Under the pieces are notes generated by a model. It was not told where the DNA came from, ran no database searches, and worked only from the letters and a program-made list of their open reading frames with translations. The position numbers were made by a program, and so were the translations under genes. A stretch of DNA of 64,000 bases from NCBI GenBank assembly GCA_028751875.1, contig CM054151.1, forward strand, positions 41,239,148 through 41,303,147. The letters run 5' to 3'. This DNA comes from Rapana venosa. Its lineage: Eukaryota; Mollusca; Gastropoda; Neogastropoda; Muricidae. This document shows positions 24,601 to 35,834 of the stretch, one piece after another. The number at the start of each line of letters is the position of its first letter. Position 1 is the stretch's first letter.

Positions 24601-27035
24601 TTCAACAAAAACCAAAACAAAACACACAAAAAAGCCCTAAATAACCAGTGATTATGTATGTTTTGATATTTTTTGCACACACAAAAAACCAAAACATAAA
24701 TCACAATTTGGTGTAACAAACTATAAAGCAATGTTATGTGATCAAAGCATACCATTTATTATTATATTTTTAAAAATTGCATGGGTTCTTCTAATGGCAC
24801 TCACTGACCCAACCAACCTTTTATCAACGACAGACTTCAACCTCTATGAGTATGATGTGTAGGTTGTCACTATGTCAGTCACAAAATGAAAATAAAAAAC
24901 ATAGTATGCTGCATTAGATGCTAAGCATAAAACCAAAGAAATACTAAACACAAAGTGAAAATTTTGCTCTACAAGGAGTACCAACTAATTTGCAATAGCA
25001 ATAAATAGCAATAAATGAACATGCTGAAAGAAACTCAAATCAGATATAACTGTAAGCAATCTTTTCTTAACTATTACCGCACTATATTAGCAATACAAAA
25101 ATAATACTGCTACCAATCATGCCGCAGCAAATACAATGTAAGGAGAGTCAGTGAAAATGCATGACTTCATTGAAGTCCTCTTAATAGAAAAAAAAAGTCC
25201 TAATAGTCCTATGAACATAGATCTGTATATTAATATATCATTTGTCAGAGATTTAATAATCATTGTCTTCTCTCTTGCATTTTTTTTCACTTCACACATC
25301 TGAAACAGCATAAAAAACCATGTATGCATTTCACAACAAAGGCAAACATTCATGTAATTTCTGCTGACATGATTATGGTGGTGGTAATTTACCATTCTTA
25401 TCTCACCTTGGATGGTGTAGGTTTTCCCCGAGTTGGTGACCCCGTAGGTGAAGACCAAGCAATTCTGGCCTTCAATGAAGTCCTGCACCAACTTCAGCAT
25501 GGTGCTGTCAAAGAATTCCTTCTGGGAGGTGGTTTCTGGGAAGACCCTGGAGAAGGTGAAGTTGTGCTTGGCCTTGTTCAGTCCATACTGCTGGGCCTTG
25601 AAGGTGTGGGAGTCTTTGGGAGCATTGGCTGACACCATGTAACTGTTCTGAACTTCCACACACCCCTGTACAGTAGTAACCATAAAACCAATCAGCACAA
25701 AAAACAAAATTCCCTTCGTTGGCTCCCCCCCACCCCCTTTTCTTTCTAATTCCATAATAGCCAATATGTTCAGGACTTCTTCACAAAGCTTAAGGTAAAC
25801 TATTACTGTTTAAGAAACAAAACCTGTTTATTACTTTTAAAAAATGGCATTCGTCCAGTAGAATCACTGTTAAGTAATATGAAATAGTATTTTTGATCAC
25901 AACAAAAACTTTTAAAGATAAGCACAACTAAACAAATGATTTTGAATTTAATAATTATCTATAATAAGGTGAAGAAATCATAAAGGAAAAAAAAGATGAA
26001 GAAATCTTACTTTCGTATACAAATATTTACAAAGTATAAAAATTTACAAACTCGAAATCATGTTTCAATATACTTTCTTGTCTTTTATTTTTCTTACACT
26101 TACAATACACCCTCCATCTCACTTACCTTTGCAATGTTCATGACCTGCTTATCAAGTTGTAAGGTCAATCAATTTCATGGATAAATTTAATTCAGTTATA
26201 TCGCTATAAAGTATAATATGGGTTTTTTTGTTTTGTTTTGTTGTTCCTCGGCTAGTACTCCTGAGGTAGACCAATGGTGAGATTTTGCACGTATGTGACT
26301 GTTTTTACCCACTATTATCAGGGATTAAGGTAGCCACATTCGGACTTTAGGAATTGTTATTAACTCAACTGTAGTAAACAGATATGTCAAATGACAATAA
26401 TATTATGGTTATTGATAAAAACAAAACCTACAGCATCACCACCATTGTTTAAAAGTATTTTACATTATGAAAATGTTAATTATACTGATGTTTAAGTCTC
26501 ACAGGGGGAAAAACTACTGCAAGGCAGAAAACAAACAACTGTGTTGTAATTTAACTCTGTACCTACTCCAGGGATGTGTTAATTTGACAAAAAAAATTGG
26601 TTTAAAGTTTAAACAAATCGTTAACAACAGCTGTTATAATATGCCACAGAACAAAAGCAAAGCAAAATTTTCTTTGAAAACACTTTTGCTTTCTTAAACA
26701 TGTGCAAATGTGATTTTTTCATAAAACAAATATAAAGACATAGCTGGACACCAAAGTCATTTTCATAAAAACCAATTTTAAAAAAAAATCTTAACAACAC
26801 TAACCTGATTTTCTTTTTCCACCTCCTGAGCTGAAAAGGGTCTCACTCGTAGAAAAACACTCATACGTTCATTTGTAACTTCAACAGGCACTGCTTTATC
26901 AAACACATCCATAAGGTTCCTCCTCATAGGTTCTTTGTAAATTCGTGCTTTCTCTTCATCGTCTTCTTCTGTGTCCATTTCATTGTCATTTCCCATGTTC
27001 ATGATCTCGGAGAAATATCGCCTATTTTCTGCCAT
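9685..27035 (-). CDS. KIF20A: KIF20-family mitotic kinesin (KIF20A/MKLP2-like), 21 coding exons
   Basis: Plus-end kinesin of the KIF20 family, which acts at the central spindle and in cytokinesis in animals. Exons in transcript order: 26805-27035, 25407-25665, 24375-24562, 22984-23080, 22387-22458, 21984-22217, 21604-21715, 20861-20932, 19289-19441, 18114-18276, 17751-17859, 16785-16876, 16351-16425, 16060-16199, 14955-15153, 14333-14470, 13016-13153, 12385-12450, 11741-11824, 11242-11367, 9685-10443. All junctions are GT-AG and phase-consistent, giving 1168 residues. The motor spans about residues 56-527, with P-loop GVTNSGKT (152-159), switch I NHCSSRSH (392-399) and switch II DLAGSE (427-432). 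A long acidic/basic insert between P-loop and switch I is typical of KIF20. Residues 600-950 are coiled coil. The C-terminus is basic and rich in S/T-P sites, consistent with Cdk control. The 22387 donor and the 19289/18276 junction were chosen by frame and splice consensus. KIF20A versus KIF20B is unresolved: the length lies between the two, and some motor residues look KIF20B-like. Confidence 0.93.
10637..10945. repeat. Imperfect 63-71 bp tandem repeat in a kinesin intron
   Basis: About five diverged units are seen, with starts near 10637, 10704, 10767, 10838 and 10901. Each has a CTAAATCT-like block followed by GTTTTGGTAAGTCAAC-like bases. It lies in the intron before the last coding exon. 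Confidence 0.6.
11470..11640. repeat. 24-bp minisatellite in a kinesin intron
   Basis: Repeats of ATCTACAAAGCTAGTGTCTC with small variations, about seven units, between the exons at 11242-11367 and 11741-11824. The apparent [12 protein letters not shown] peptide repeat is a translation of this minisatellite. Confidence 0.85.
13630..14045 (+). mobile_element. Element D, 5'-truncated and internally deleted copy
   Basis: Matches the 0.8-kb element at 43425-44280 through GACCACACAG, ACACTGCAGGTGTCTGTAT, CATATATCATGATA and the CACTCAGTCTGGCTC block. It lies in the kinesin intron between the two duplicated coiled-coil exons. Confidence 0.8.
17255..17365 (+). mobile_element. SINE family A, beta-tail fragment
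   Basis: GGCTACCCTTATGGTGGG and CTATTGGTGAACCTTGGAGC mark the beta tail. Kinesin intron. Confidence 0.65.
18440..18722 (+). mobile_element. SINE family A, body plus beta tail
   Basis: The core remnant near 18450 (GATGAGACTGAAAACAGAGG) is followed by the body with ATGCATGCCGGTAGGAATGG and the beta tail ending CTCTGGCTGAGGAAC. It lies in a kinesin intron, antisense to the gene. Confidence 0.75.
19925..20580 (-). mobile_element. SINE A alpha-tail copy, SINE B relic and SINE A beta-tail fragment
   Basis: Bases 19925-20125 are an alpha-tail family A copy on the minus strand (reverse of GTGCTTATTCC at the left, core near 20090). Bases 20285-20445 are a degraded family B piece. Bases 20455-20580 are a beta tail. 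All are in the kinesin intron between the exons at 19289 and 20932. Confidence 0.65.
23135..23935 (+). mobile_element. Element D, nearly complete copy
   Basis: The tRNA-like box B GGGTTTGATTCCCATAAGAG sits at the left. It then runs collinear with the copy at 43425-44280 for about 0.8 kb, down to CACAGGAGATGAGGCAGCAA. The ORFs read here on the minus strand reappear in the other copy with frame breaks and have no known domain. Kinesin intron. Confidence 0.85.
26235..26350 (-). mobile_element. SINE family A, beta-tail fragment
   Basis: Reverse of the GAACCTC..GAGCTCTAGCCGAGGAAC tail, seen here as TTCCTCGGCTAGTACTCC followed by ATGGTGAGATTTTGCACG. First kinesin coding intron is on its left. Confidence 0.6.
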
Positions 27036-27068
27036 TTTTAGATTATCATGAGATCAGATCCTTGAACC
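27036..27068 (-). other. KIF20A: 5' UTR part of kinesin coding exon 1
   Basis: The minus strand shows a pyrimidine-rich stretch ending in TTTGTTTCAG directly before base 27068, followed by 33 bases to the ATG at 27035. This fits a splice acceptor, so the gene probably has a non-coding first exon farther upstream, inside the 27.1-28.8 kb region. That exon was not located. Confidence 0.55.
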
Positions 27069-28798
27069 CTGAAACAAAAGTTTGAAGCAATTAATGAATT
27101 ATGCATAGCACATGCATTACTTATTAAGTTATTGTCTACCAAGTACCAGCTTCTATCATTATCAGATTAGGAGATCTGATTCTGGGACCCTAAACAAACT
27201 TCCAGAAAAAATATACATTCCAGAACATTAAAAAATCTGACAAAATTGTTGCTGATGTCACAACAGAATAAGTGGTCAAACTAGGCATTACTTTTACTAG
27301 TTTTATTTATTGAATTATGAATATCACTTTAACTTGTTTAAGCCGTGGCAGATTTCTCTGCATGAAATTTGGGCTGCTCTCCCTGAGGAGAATGCATGGC
27401 CACAAAAGCAGCACCACCCTTAACTTTTTTCCTTCTTTTCCTGCCTGCATGGATATTTGTTTCATTATCACAATACCACAATTTTCTACAAAAAGGTGCC
27501 ACGGACAACTCTCGTGATGAAATAAGTTCTTTTTACAAGGCGCTGAAAAGACTAGCACTTAGACCCCCACTGATGGTCTAGTGGATGGGATAAACATTTC
27601 GGGCACGAATGGGGATTGAGCCCAGGCTTCTCTCTTTCTAGGTAGGTGAGTTACCTCTAGAACACCAATCTGATACAGGGTTTTTTTTTATGAAAAGAAA
27701 AATGTTAATTATAGAATTTTGGCCCAGTTTTCATAAAATCATTAAAATGTGCAAGTTTTACTTTAGTGACAGTAAAAATGTCAACCACTGGGTACTAGTG
27801 GATACTGGATAGTGAAAAATTATAGTTTAAGTTACTTTACTCATTGGAGCCATTTTTAATTTTACATGATGATTATTCTCAGACTTCTGTGACACACTAT
27901 TTAAGCCACTGTGTCCCTGTCCATGTGTGTCACTGTGTGTTGAGGGTGGGGGTGGGGGTGGGGTGAGAATTTTGCAGGATATTCAATTTCAATGTTTAAA
28001 AACAGTAACATCATACTGACATGTATTGCAACCTATGCTAGTTCAACTCTTTGGTCTTTCAGTTTCATACATAAAAACTAATGGCATAATGCTCACTCAC
28101 ATACACAAGTTTGCATAGAAGGACGGCTGTAGTCACACTCACAAAGGCATAGGGACTTTGTGTGTGACAGTGTGTGTATACAAATACATCATTACATGTA
28201 ACCCCCCCCCCCCCCCCCCAACACACATTTCAATATTATAGGCTAGTTTTCTAAAATCACTCTCTCAGTCGCTAATAAACTCATGAGAATACTCAAACTC
28301 TTTTATTAATTAACTGGCCCCTTTCAAAACTTGTCAAAGAGATCGACATAGGTGCAGAATCCAAGGCGGAAGAGAGAACAAGCTGCCTAACTAGTGATGC
28401 CAGACTTGAAAGCAGAAGCAGTCATCACATGGAAGTAATAAACTTCATAACGAAAGGGTTTTGAAGAAGGCAGACCTATTCCGATGACGTAAAGTCCCTT
28501 GAAGAAGACTTCAGGTTAGAGATATTTAAGTATAACGATCCCATAAGTTACATTTATTTTTCTGCAATGAATTTTGTATGAAGAACCGTACACTTACTTC
28601 CAACTTCTCGTTTCACAAATGGCGCTGGTTGTTTTGAAACAGCCAATGAAACAAACGTTCAAGGGATGTCACCCACAAATTTTTGCAAATTTCGCTGGCA
28701 AGAAAGAGTACTCTTATCGACAGTTTGGTACCGCTTTCCACAAGCAGTGTTCGTAATTATTTTTTTCTCTTTTAGTGATTCAAAGTATTATCTTCACA
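27069..28798. promoter_or_regulatory. Shared 5' region of the divergent kinesin and CSTF1 genes
   Basis: The 1.7-kb region separates two divergent start codons, so both promoters must lie in it or overlap it, unless untranslated first exons extend into the neighbouring gene. It holds a SINE (27335-27665), a GGGTGG-rich stretch at 27940-27965, an 18-base C run (28202-28219) and a less repetitive part at 28280-28790. Visible motifs in the latter are TGACGTAA (28485-28492, CRE-like), TTTGAA (28633-28638, CHR-like) and CCAAT (28643-28647). TTTGAA with CCAAT is the arrangement that DREAM/MMB uses at many mitotic genes, but such short motifs occur often by chance. A pyrimidine tract ending TTTTAG at 28775 could be the acceptor of a CSTF1 5' UTR intron. 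Confidence 0.35.
27335..27665 (-). mobile_element. SINE family B copy in the divergent promoter region
   Basis: GCAGATTTCTCTGCATGAAA and GGGCTGCTCTCCCTGAGGAG mark the 3' half. The head near 27640-27665 is degraded and the shared core is lost. Confidence 0.75.
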
Positions 28799-29625
28799 AT
28801 GTCAGAAACAGAGGAGCCCATGGAAGTTAAGCAGAGGGAGACATTGTATCGACTGATGATCAGGTAGACTTTTGTTTTTCGATATGATCTGGCTGCTTCG
28901 TTTGTTACGCTTAGGACTTCACTCATACTGAGAGCCGGCAATGGCATGGGATCTGAATCTGGATACACTAGGCCCCTACAGTGTATTTTCTGTTTCATTT
29001 AGGAAAGTTACTTTAATAAAATTTAAGTTTTTCATTTCAGTTCTGAGTTAAAACTTTGCTCTGGAGGAAGTGTCAGGGCGTGTGGAACTATCCCAAATCT
29101 ACAACTGAGAATGGTAGCTCCAGCAGTTGATGAGTTGTGGTTATTTTTATACCCCTGCAGAGATTTCCATTTACTCATTTAGAGACTGTGAAAGGGAGGC
29201 TTAGTACTCAGTTAGTATTTAGAGAAAGGGATAGACTCAGAACTCTTCTCTTAATATACAACATTTCACACATGCCAGAATTTTATGCAAAAAGTGATGT
29301 GGATGTGGACTATTAAATAGGCCTAATAATAATGTATGGAATTTATATAGCGCTGAATCTTGTAAAGCAACAAATCAAAGCGCTCAGATTTCATTTCATA
29401 CCACTTTAAGTCACGGCAGATTTCTCTCCGTGAAATTCGGGCTGCTCTCCCTGGGGAGAGCGCGTCGCCACAAGAGCAGCGCCACCCTTTTTTTTTTCTT
29501 TTTCCTGTCTGCAACTGTATTTGTTCCCCTATCAGAGTGGCTTTTTTCTAAGAATTTTGCCAGGGACAACTCTCTTGTTGCAGTGGGTTCTTTTACGTGC
29601 GCTAAATAATTATGTGTAACACACG

Positions 29626-29656
<31 letters not shown>

Positions 29657-31441
29657 TAGCGCCCAGACCACCACTCATGGTCTAATGGATGGGGGAAAAA
29701 TTTCCGGTCCAAACGGGGTACGAACCGCCGCACACTTTAGACCCGGACTTTTTGCTTTCTAGACAGGCGCGTTACCTCTAGACCACCGATCCACCGCAAT
29801 ACAGCAATAGGCTAATGCAAAACTATGGTGCAAAACACTAACAGTAATCTTGTAACAGTATGATCCAATACAGTAAATATATCTATAGATATATATGCAA
29901 TTGCCCACACACAAAACAATAAAACTTTAAAAGGCAACACATTTTCATAATGAAATGAGCCTTTAGTAATGAATCTAATGATCCATGTTTTCTGAGATAA
30001 AAAAATCTTTTTCTCTCTATAAAAAAAAAGAGAGAGAAAGAAATTTGTTGTTTGAAGTGGATGTGCTGTCTTTTTCTAATTTAAATGAAACATTTTCTTC
30101 CTTTTTTTTTTTTTTTTTTTTGGGGGGGGGGGGGGGGGGGCATGGCATTGCACATGCTACCTATGTTTGATAAACTCTGAAAACTCAGAAAAGTAAAACA
30201 TTACAATTTACCATGAGTAATTTTTTTCTTTACTCTCAAAACTTTATTAAAACAATTCAACAGGCTCATCTGTAGAATATGACTAGAAAAGTAGGCAGTC
30301 TACAGCATTTTGCCAGTCAGCAGTTGCATGCTTGAAGAAAATACATGGCTTCTAATTCTATGCAGATTGAAACAAACAATGCACACTAGTATAAGTGACA
30401 AACTTGTGTGCATCTGAAATTGAAAATAGTATCTAGCATAATCATAATCCATGCAGCTTTTTAAAAAAACACTGTAATAGTAATTTCACGAAACATTATC
30501 TGTTAAACTTTAATTCAGTTCTTGCTTGCTTTAAATTATGCTGTAGACCTTTTATTGCCAGCTAAGCACAATTTTATGCCTACAGTCTGCTTTTCTTTAT
30601 CCCCTTCCCCCCTTTCCCCCTTTGCAGTCAGTTGTTCTATGATGGTTACAAGGAAGTGGCAGTGTCCCTGGCCCAGATTCTCAAACCTTACCCGGCCTGT
30701 CCTCCCAGTGATCGACTGTTCACCATTTTCCAGGCTGGCTACAAGCAGGAAGAAGGTACAGTATTTCAGACAGTCCGTGCATTGTGAAAAAGCTATGTGC
30801 ATATATTACATGTATATGATACACACATGCACGCTCACATGCACATGCATGCACGCATGCTCACATGCATGCACGCACACACACACAGGCACACGCACAT
30901 ACACACACACACTCTCTCTCTCTCTGTCTCTGTCTGTCTGTCTATCTCTCTTCCCTCCCACCCTCTCTCTCTCTCTTTCTCTTTCTCTCTTTCTTTTCAC
31001 ATGCACACATACTCACACAGGATAGCCTAGTGGTTAGAAAGGGATGGGATAGCCTAGTGGTTAGAACATTGCAGTTCTACACTTGCAATCTGACGACTTG
31101 GGTTTGATTCCCGTTCAAGGGGATATTTTCGCCCGGAGTTAACATCAGTGCCGACTCCACTCTCCCCAAAGTCCTTCGGGTGAGACTGTAAACCGAGGCC
31201 CTGTGTGCGAAGGCACGCAGAACATCTGGCACACACGTTAAATCCAGTTCCGCTTTTCGTAAGAGTAGGCCATTGTGTGCCAGGGAAACACATGACAAAA
31301 TTTACAAAACCACTTACACATGAGGACACAGGTGCTTATTCCATTATCCTCGATATAATAGAACTTATAAAAAAACAACAACAACAAAAAACACATACAC
31401 TGATACAGAATTCACATGCACAAGTAAAGTGTGTGCGCATG

Positions 31442-31504
<63 letters not shown>

Positions 31505-34500
31505 TTAAACTCTTTCTTATGAAGTATGACCAGAACAAAAAAGAGTTGCAAAAGTAAGAGGCCTAATGTTAATTGGTTAAAAAGAAAAACAATACTTTTT
31601 TAAAAATCTTTTTTTTTAAAAGGAAATTAGATAATGATTTTTAATCAACAGTTTGCTGTCATTGTTATGATTTTTATCTGTTATGCATCAGAAAAGAAAG
31701 AGGAGAAGGACCAAGAGATGCCACAAGTAAACAACTATGCTCCTGTCGGCTCTGGCATTGATCTAGAGTTTGAAACAGAAGGTAAGTTCAGGGAGGATGG
31801 GGGGAGGGTTGGGGGGTGTCTGGCTTCCCTTACTACTGCTACACATGACTTTTTCCATGGTTATTTTCTCTCCTTGTCCCTGAACTCTTTGAGGAGACAG
31901 AGCACAACATTCAATATTTCATGTAATGTTTATAAGGCAGATCCATTCTGGAAGAACCCGTCCCTCTCCAGTCACAGGTTCCTTGCTGTGTATGTTGAAG
32001 TCACACATACTACCGGCCAAAGCTGGCCTTTCTACTTAAGATAAATTGGTGTCTAATGTGTGTGCAAGCTGTTATGCATACATACATATACAAACATTGG
32101 ATGTTGGTTTAAACACTAAATGGGTTGGGGGGTGGGGGAGCAACAGCCAAGTGGTTAAAGAATTACATTGACAGCCCAGGTTTGAGTCACCATCAAGATG
32201 CCCATTCAAGGGGATATTTAACATCAGTACTGACTCTACTTCCCGGAAAGTCTTTGGGGTGAGACTATAAACCCAGGTCCTGTGTGCAAACACACAGGGA
32301 ACATCTTGCATACACATTAATACCCATTCTGCATTTCAGAAGAGTAAGCCATTCATGCCGGTAAGAACAGAGGACAGAAAATGTAAAAGCAAACACATGC
32401 ACACTTGTGTTGTGTTTAGAACACTATCTTTCAAGTCAGAAAACAGCTACCTCAACAATTGGGAAAAACAGATGATGGCATACGCAAAAACCTTACCATT
32501 GGTGAACCTCAGAGCTCTAGGCGAGGAACAGGGGAAAAAAGAAGAAAACCCCACCTCCCTGTGATTCCAAATACCCTGATTCCAATACTCTCGGTCTGAT
32601 TCCAAATACAAATTCAGAGTTATGGGGTCAGAACCAATGTTAAATTCATGGGAAAATTCTCTCAAACAGGTTACTGAGCAGCACTTAAACATACTCTCTC
32701 ATCGTACTTAATATTATAAGTCCAACATTGTGCATTTGAGGCCATGTGAAACAGATGACAGGAAGAATATGTTTTGTAACTTGTATTTATAAATTAGTCA
32801 TGCAAGATGTACATCACTGATATCAACTTGGCCTTTGTCCTGTCAAGATTTTGCCTGTGTTATGCCATGCCTTCTTTCTTCAATAACATTATGTTTAAGT
32901 TGAGGCAATGTGCCTTCAAGACTTAAGAAAAGAATTGATTCTGTAATCATATTGCAGTTTCCCAACAAAAATCCCTGTAACTTCTGTCCTCTATGGTTGA
33001 TAAAAAAATCCATAAATTTAGCAATGTTTCTTTATAAGTTGCTGACAGTAATAAAATTTTGAAAACATGTTACATCAGTTTTGTGGTTTTTTGTTTGTGG
33101 CAATTCATCACTGACTTACATGTTTTCAACAATGGTTTACATATATGTAAATGGCCTTAAATCAATGTTTGTATGTATTTTCACCACTTTCATAACGACA
33201 AATGATCTATTACACTGGCTGAAAATATCATATGAAGTCTAACCTATTATACTGGCTGAAAATATCATGTGAAGTCTGAAATATACTTGATTTTGAACTC
33301 TATGTATTTCCACTCCTTTCATAACGACAAATGATCTATTACTTTGGCTGAATATATCATATGAAGTCTGAAATATCCTTAATTTTTAAAACTTCTGTGT
33401 ATGCAGTGCAAACCATATCAGCAGAAGCGGCTCTATATGAAACTGTTACGTCACCGCCCATAAAGGCCCTTGTCGAGCAGCACGATTCCATCCCACAGGG
33501 CAGCTCATCGCTACTGGCTCTGATGACTGCTCCATCAAGGTAAAGAATTCAGGGGGAGGGGGGGGGGGGGGGGGGGGGGGGGGGTTCATTTAGAGGATTT
33601 TGTGTTGGTGTGTTTGTCTGCAGAACTTTTAACATAATAACATCATTATATATTATCATAATATAATGATTGTAAATGTTATCATGGTTATGGTTTTAAT
33701 TATTTTTATTTTAATGTCTCTGTACTCTAAAGTGATACAAGATGAAGGAACAGTAATCGAAATTGTAATTACCCTTCATGGGATGATTAAAGTGTTTTTT
33801 GACTAATCAGCGATATTAAAAGAGGGTGGAAGGAGGAAAATTGGCGGGGGGGGGGGGGGGGGGGGAGACAATCTGACAGTTACGCAATGATTCATTCCCA
33901 TATTAAGTCCGTTTGAATGATAGAGTGTGTATGTGGCAAGAAGGACTATTAAGTCTTTTTGAGTGAAAGAGTGCGTATATATGGCAAGAAGAAGAGAATA
34001 CATGATTGTATGCAAGTGTATTCTGTGTGACCAGGTGTTGGATGTGGATCGCATGCTGGCGAAGAGCGCGACACCTGTGGAGGTGTTAGCCATGGAGACA
34101 CACCAGCAGCAGATGGAGAACCACCCAGTCATCCGCACCCTCTACGACCACACTGACGTGAGACCACTCATCCTCCTATGTTCATCATAGTGGTCATGAT
34201 AGTTTCTTATCTAAGCGCTTTGATTTGTTTTTACAAGATATAGCGCTATATAAATTCCATTTTTTAATTTTTTAAATTTTTTTTATTTATCTTTTCAGTT
34301 CTTATTCAGTTTCTATTCTTTCATAATTCATGATCCCTTAATTCTTTTGCATTGGAGCGGTTCGATAGCTTAGTGGTTAGAATGAGCTTTATTTAATCTG
34401 AATGAAGTCATGGGTTCAAATCTGGGTAGGAAATGGTGGATTAAGGGTGGAAATCTCCTTAGTCAACTTGTGAGCATGTCGTGCCAGAGCTGCCAGCGAG

Positions 34501-35778
34501 CTTTTTTAATTTAATGAAGTCATGGGTTCAAATCTGGGCAAAAAATGGTGAATTAAGAGAGGAGATAACCCAAGTCAATGTGAATGCAGTCCTGCTAGTG
34601 CCTTTCTCCTAATTCATGTAGACATGCATGCAAAATGTAAAGTGTGCACAAGGCAAAAATCCCCTAACTTATGAAGTGTTATTGAAACAGGAGAATAACC
34701 AGCATGCATTCAAGGCATGACTTGCGCACTGGCTTGCGCAATGTATTGTAGTTTTTAAGGGACACAGTATCTTACCCCTAGGCCATTGTGTGTCGGTGGG
34801 AACGGATGACAAAATTGACAAAACTGCATACACATGGGGACTGGATGTAAAAAAGCACATGAGTGCTTATTCCATTATCCTCAAAATAAAAGAATTAAAA
34901 ATTTTTAAACAAAATAAAAATAACCCCCCATGTTAAAAATGCCAAAAATAGGCCAGCTATGGCTAGTGGCATGGATGACATGAACATACCCAGCTTGCAC
35001 CCAGCTTGCTTGAGATGGGCTGTGCCAGTTCAACTCAACCATGACACGATGCCTACAAAAATTCATTGCAATGCCCCACTTTAAGGAGTTACAGAAAAAA
35101 ATCAAAGCCAAGTGAATATGACTATTCTTCGTCGAACGTTCTGACAGCAACTATTGTTGTCTGTCATATGAGCAAAAATGTGTTGTGCTCCATTAAGCGC
35201 CTGACAAGTCAGGCCTAGCACATCCAACATTGGCGTGGGAGAGATTTGTTATCTTTTAGACCTTTCTGCAAAAAGTCAGGAGAATTTACCAAGAAGGCAG
35301 ATAAAAGACAAAGAGGTGACAGGAAGAAAAGGAACAAGGCAAAAACCAAGAGAGAGATAGAAAAGAGGGAATGCCTAGCACATAATTTCCAGGAGGTGGG
35401 GATGCTATTTATATTGACAGGCCCCCAGCATTCCCAAAGGGACTATATTCTCTAACCAATATATATTTATCGTGTTGGGCATTTTCCAGAAAATGTCATG
35501 TAACTTTCTGATCAGTATAGGTTTACTGTGCCCTGCGTTTTTCAGGAGGTGACTTTTTCTTTTTTCCAGGAAGTGATGTGTCTGGACTTTCACCCATTCA
35601 GTCAAGTCCTGGCCTCAGGCAGCAGGGACTGCACTCTGCGTTTCTTTGAATACTCCAAACCATCTGTCAAGAAGGCCTACAAAAGCGTTCAGGTAACAAA
35701 TCATATATTAATTTATTTATTTATTTATATATATATTTGTATATATATATATATTTATATATGGTATAATATGATGTG

Positions 35779-35834
<56 letters not shown>

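Noticed and set aside
28574..28756. Small plus-strand ORF with ATG at 28619 in the intergenic region
   Set aside because: No domain, and it is not in frame or phase with CSTF1 exon 1, which has its own well-supported ATG at 28799.
31048..31110. tRNA gene on the plus strand
   Set aside because: Box A and box B are present, but the element is repeated many times with a constant non-tRNA body. It is a SINE head. The same applies at 8985-9055, 39880-39938, 43430-43495 and 46660-46720.
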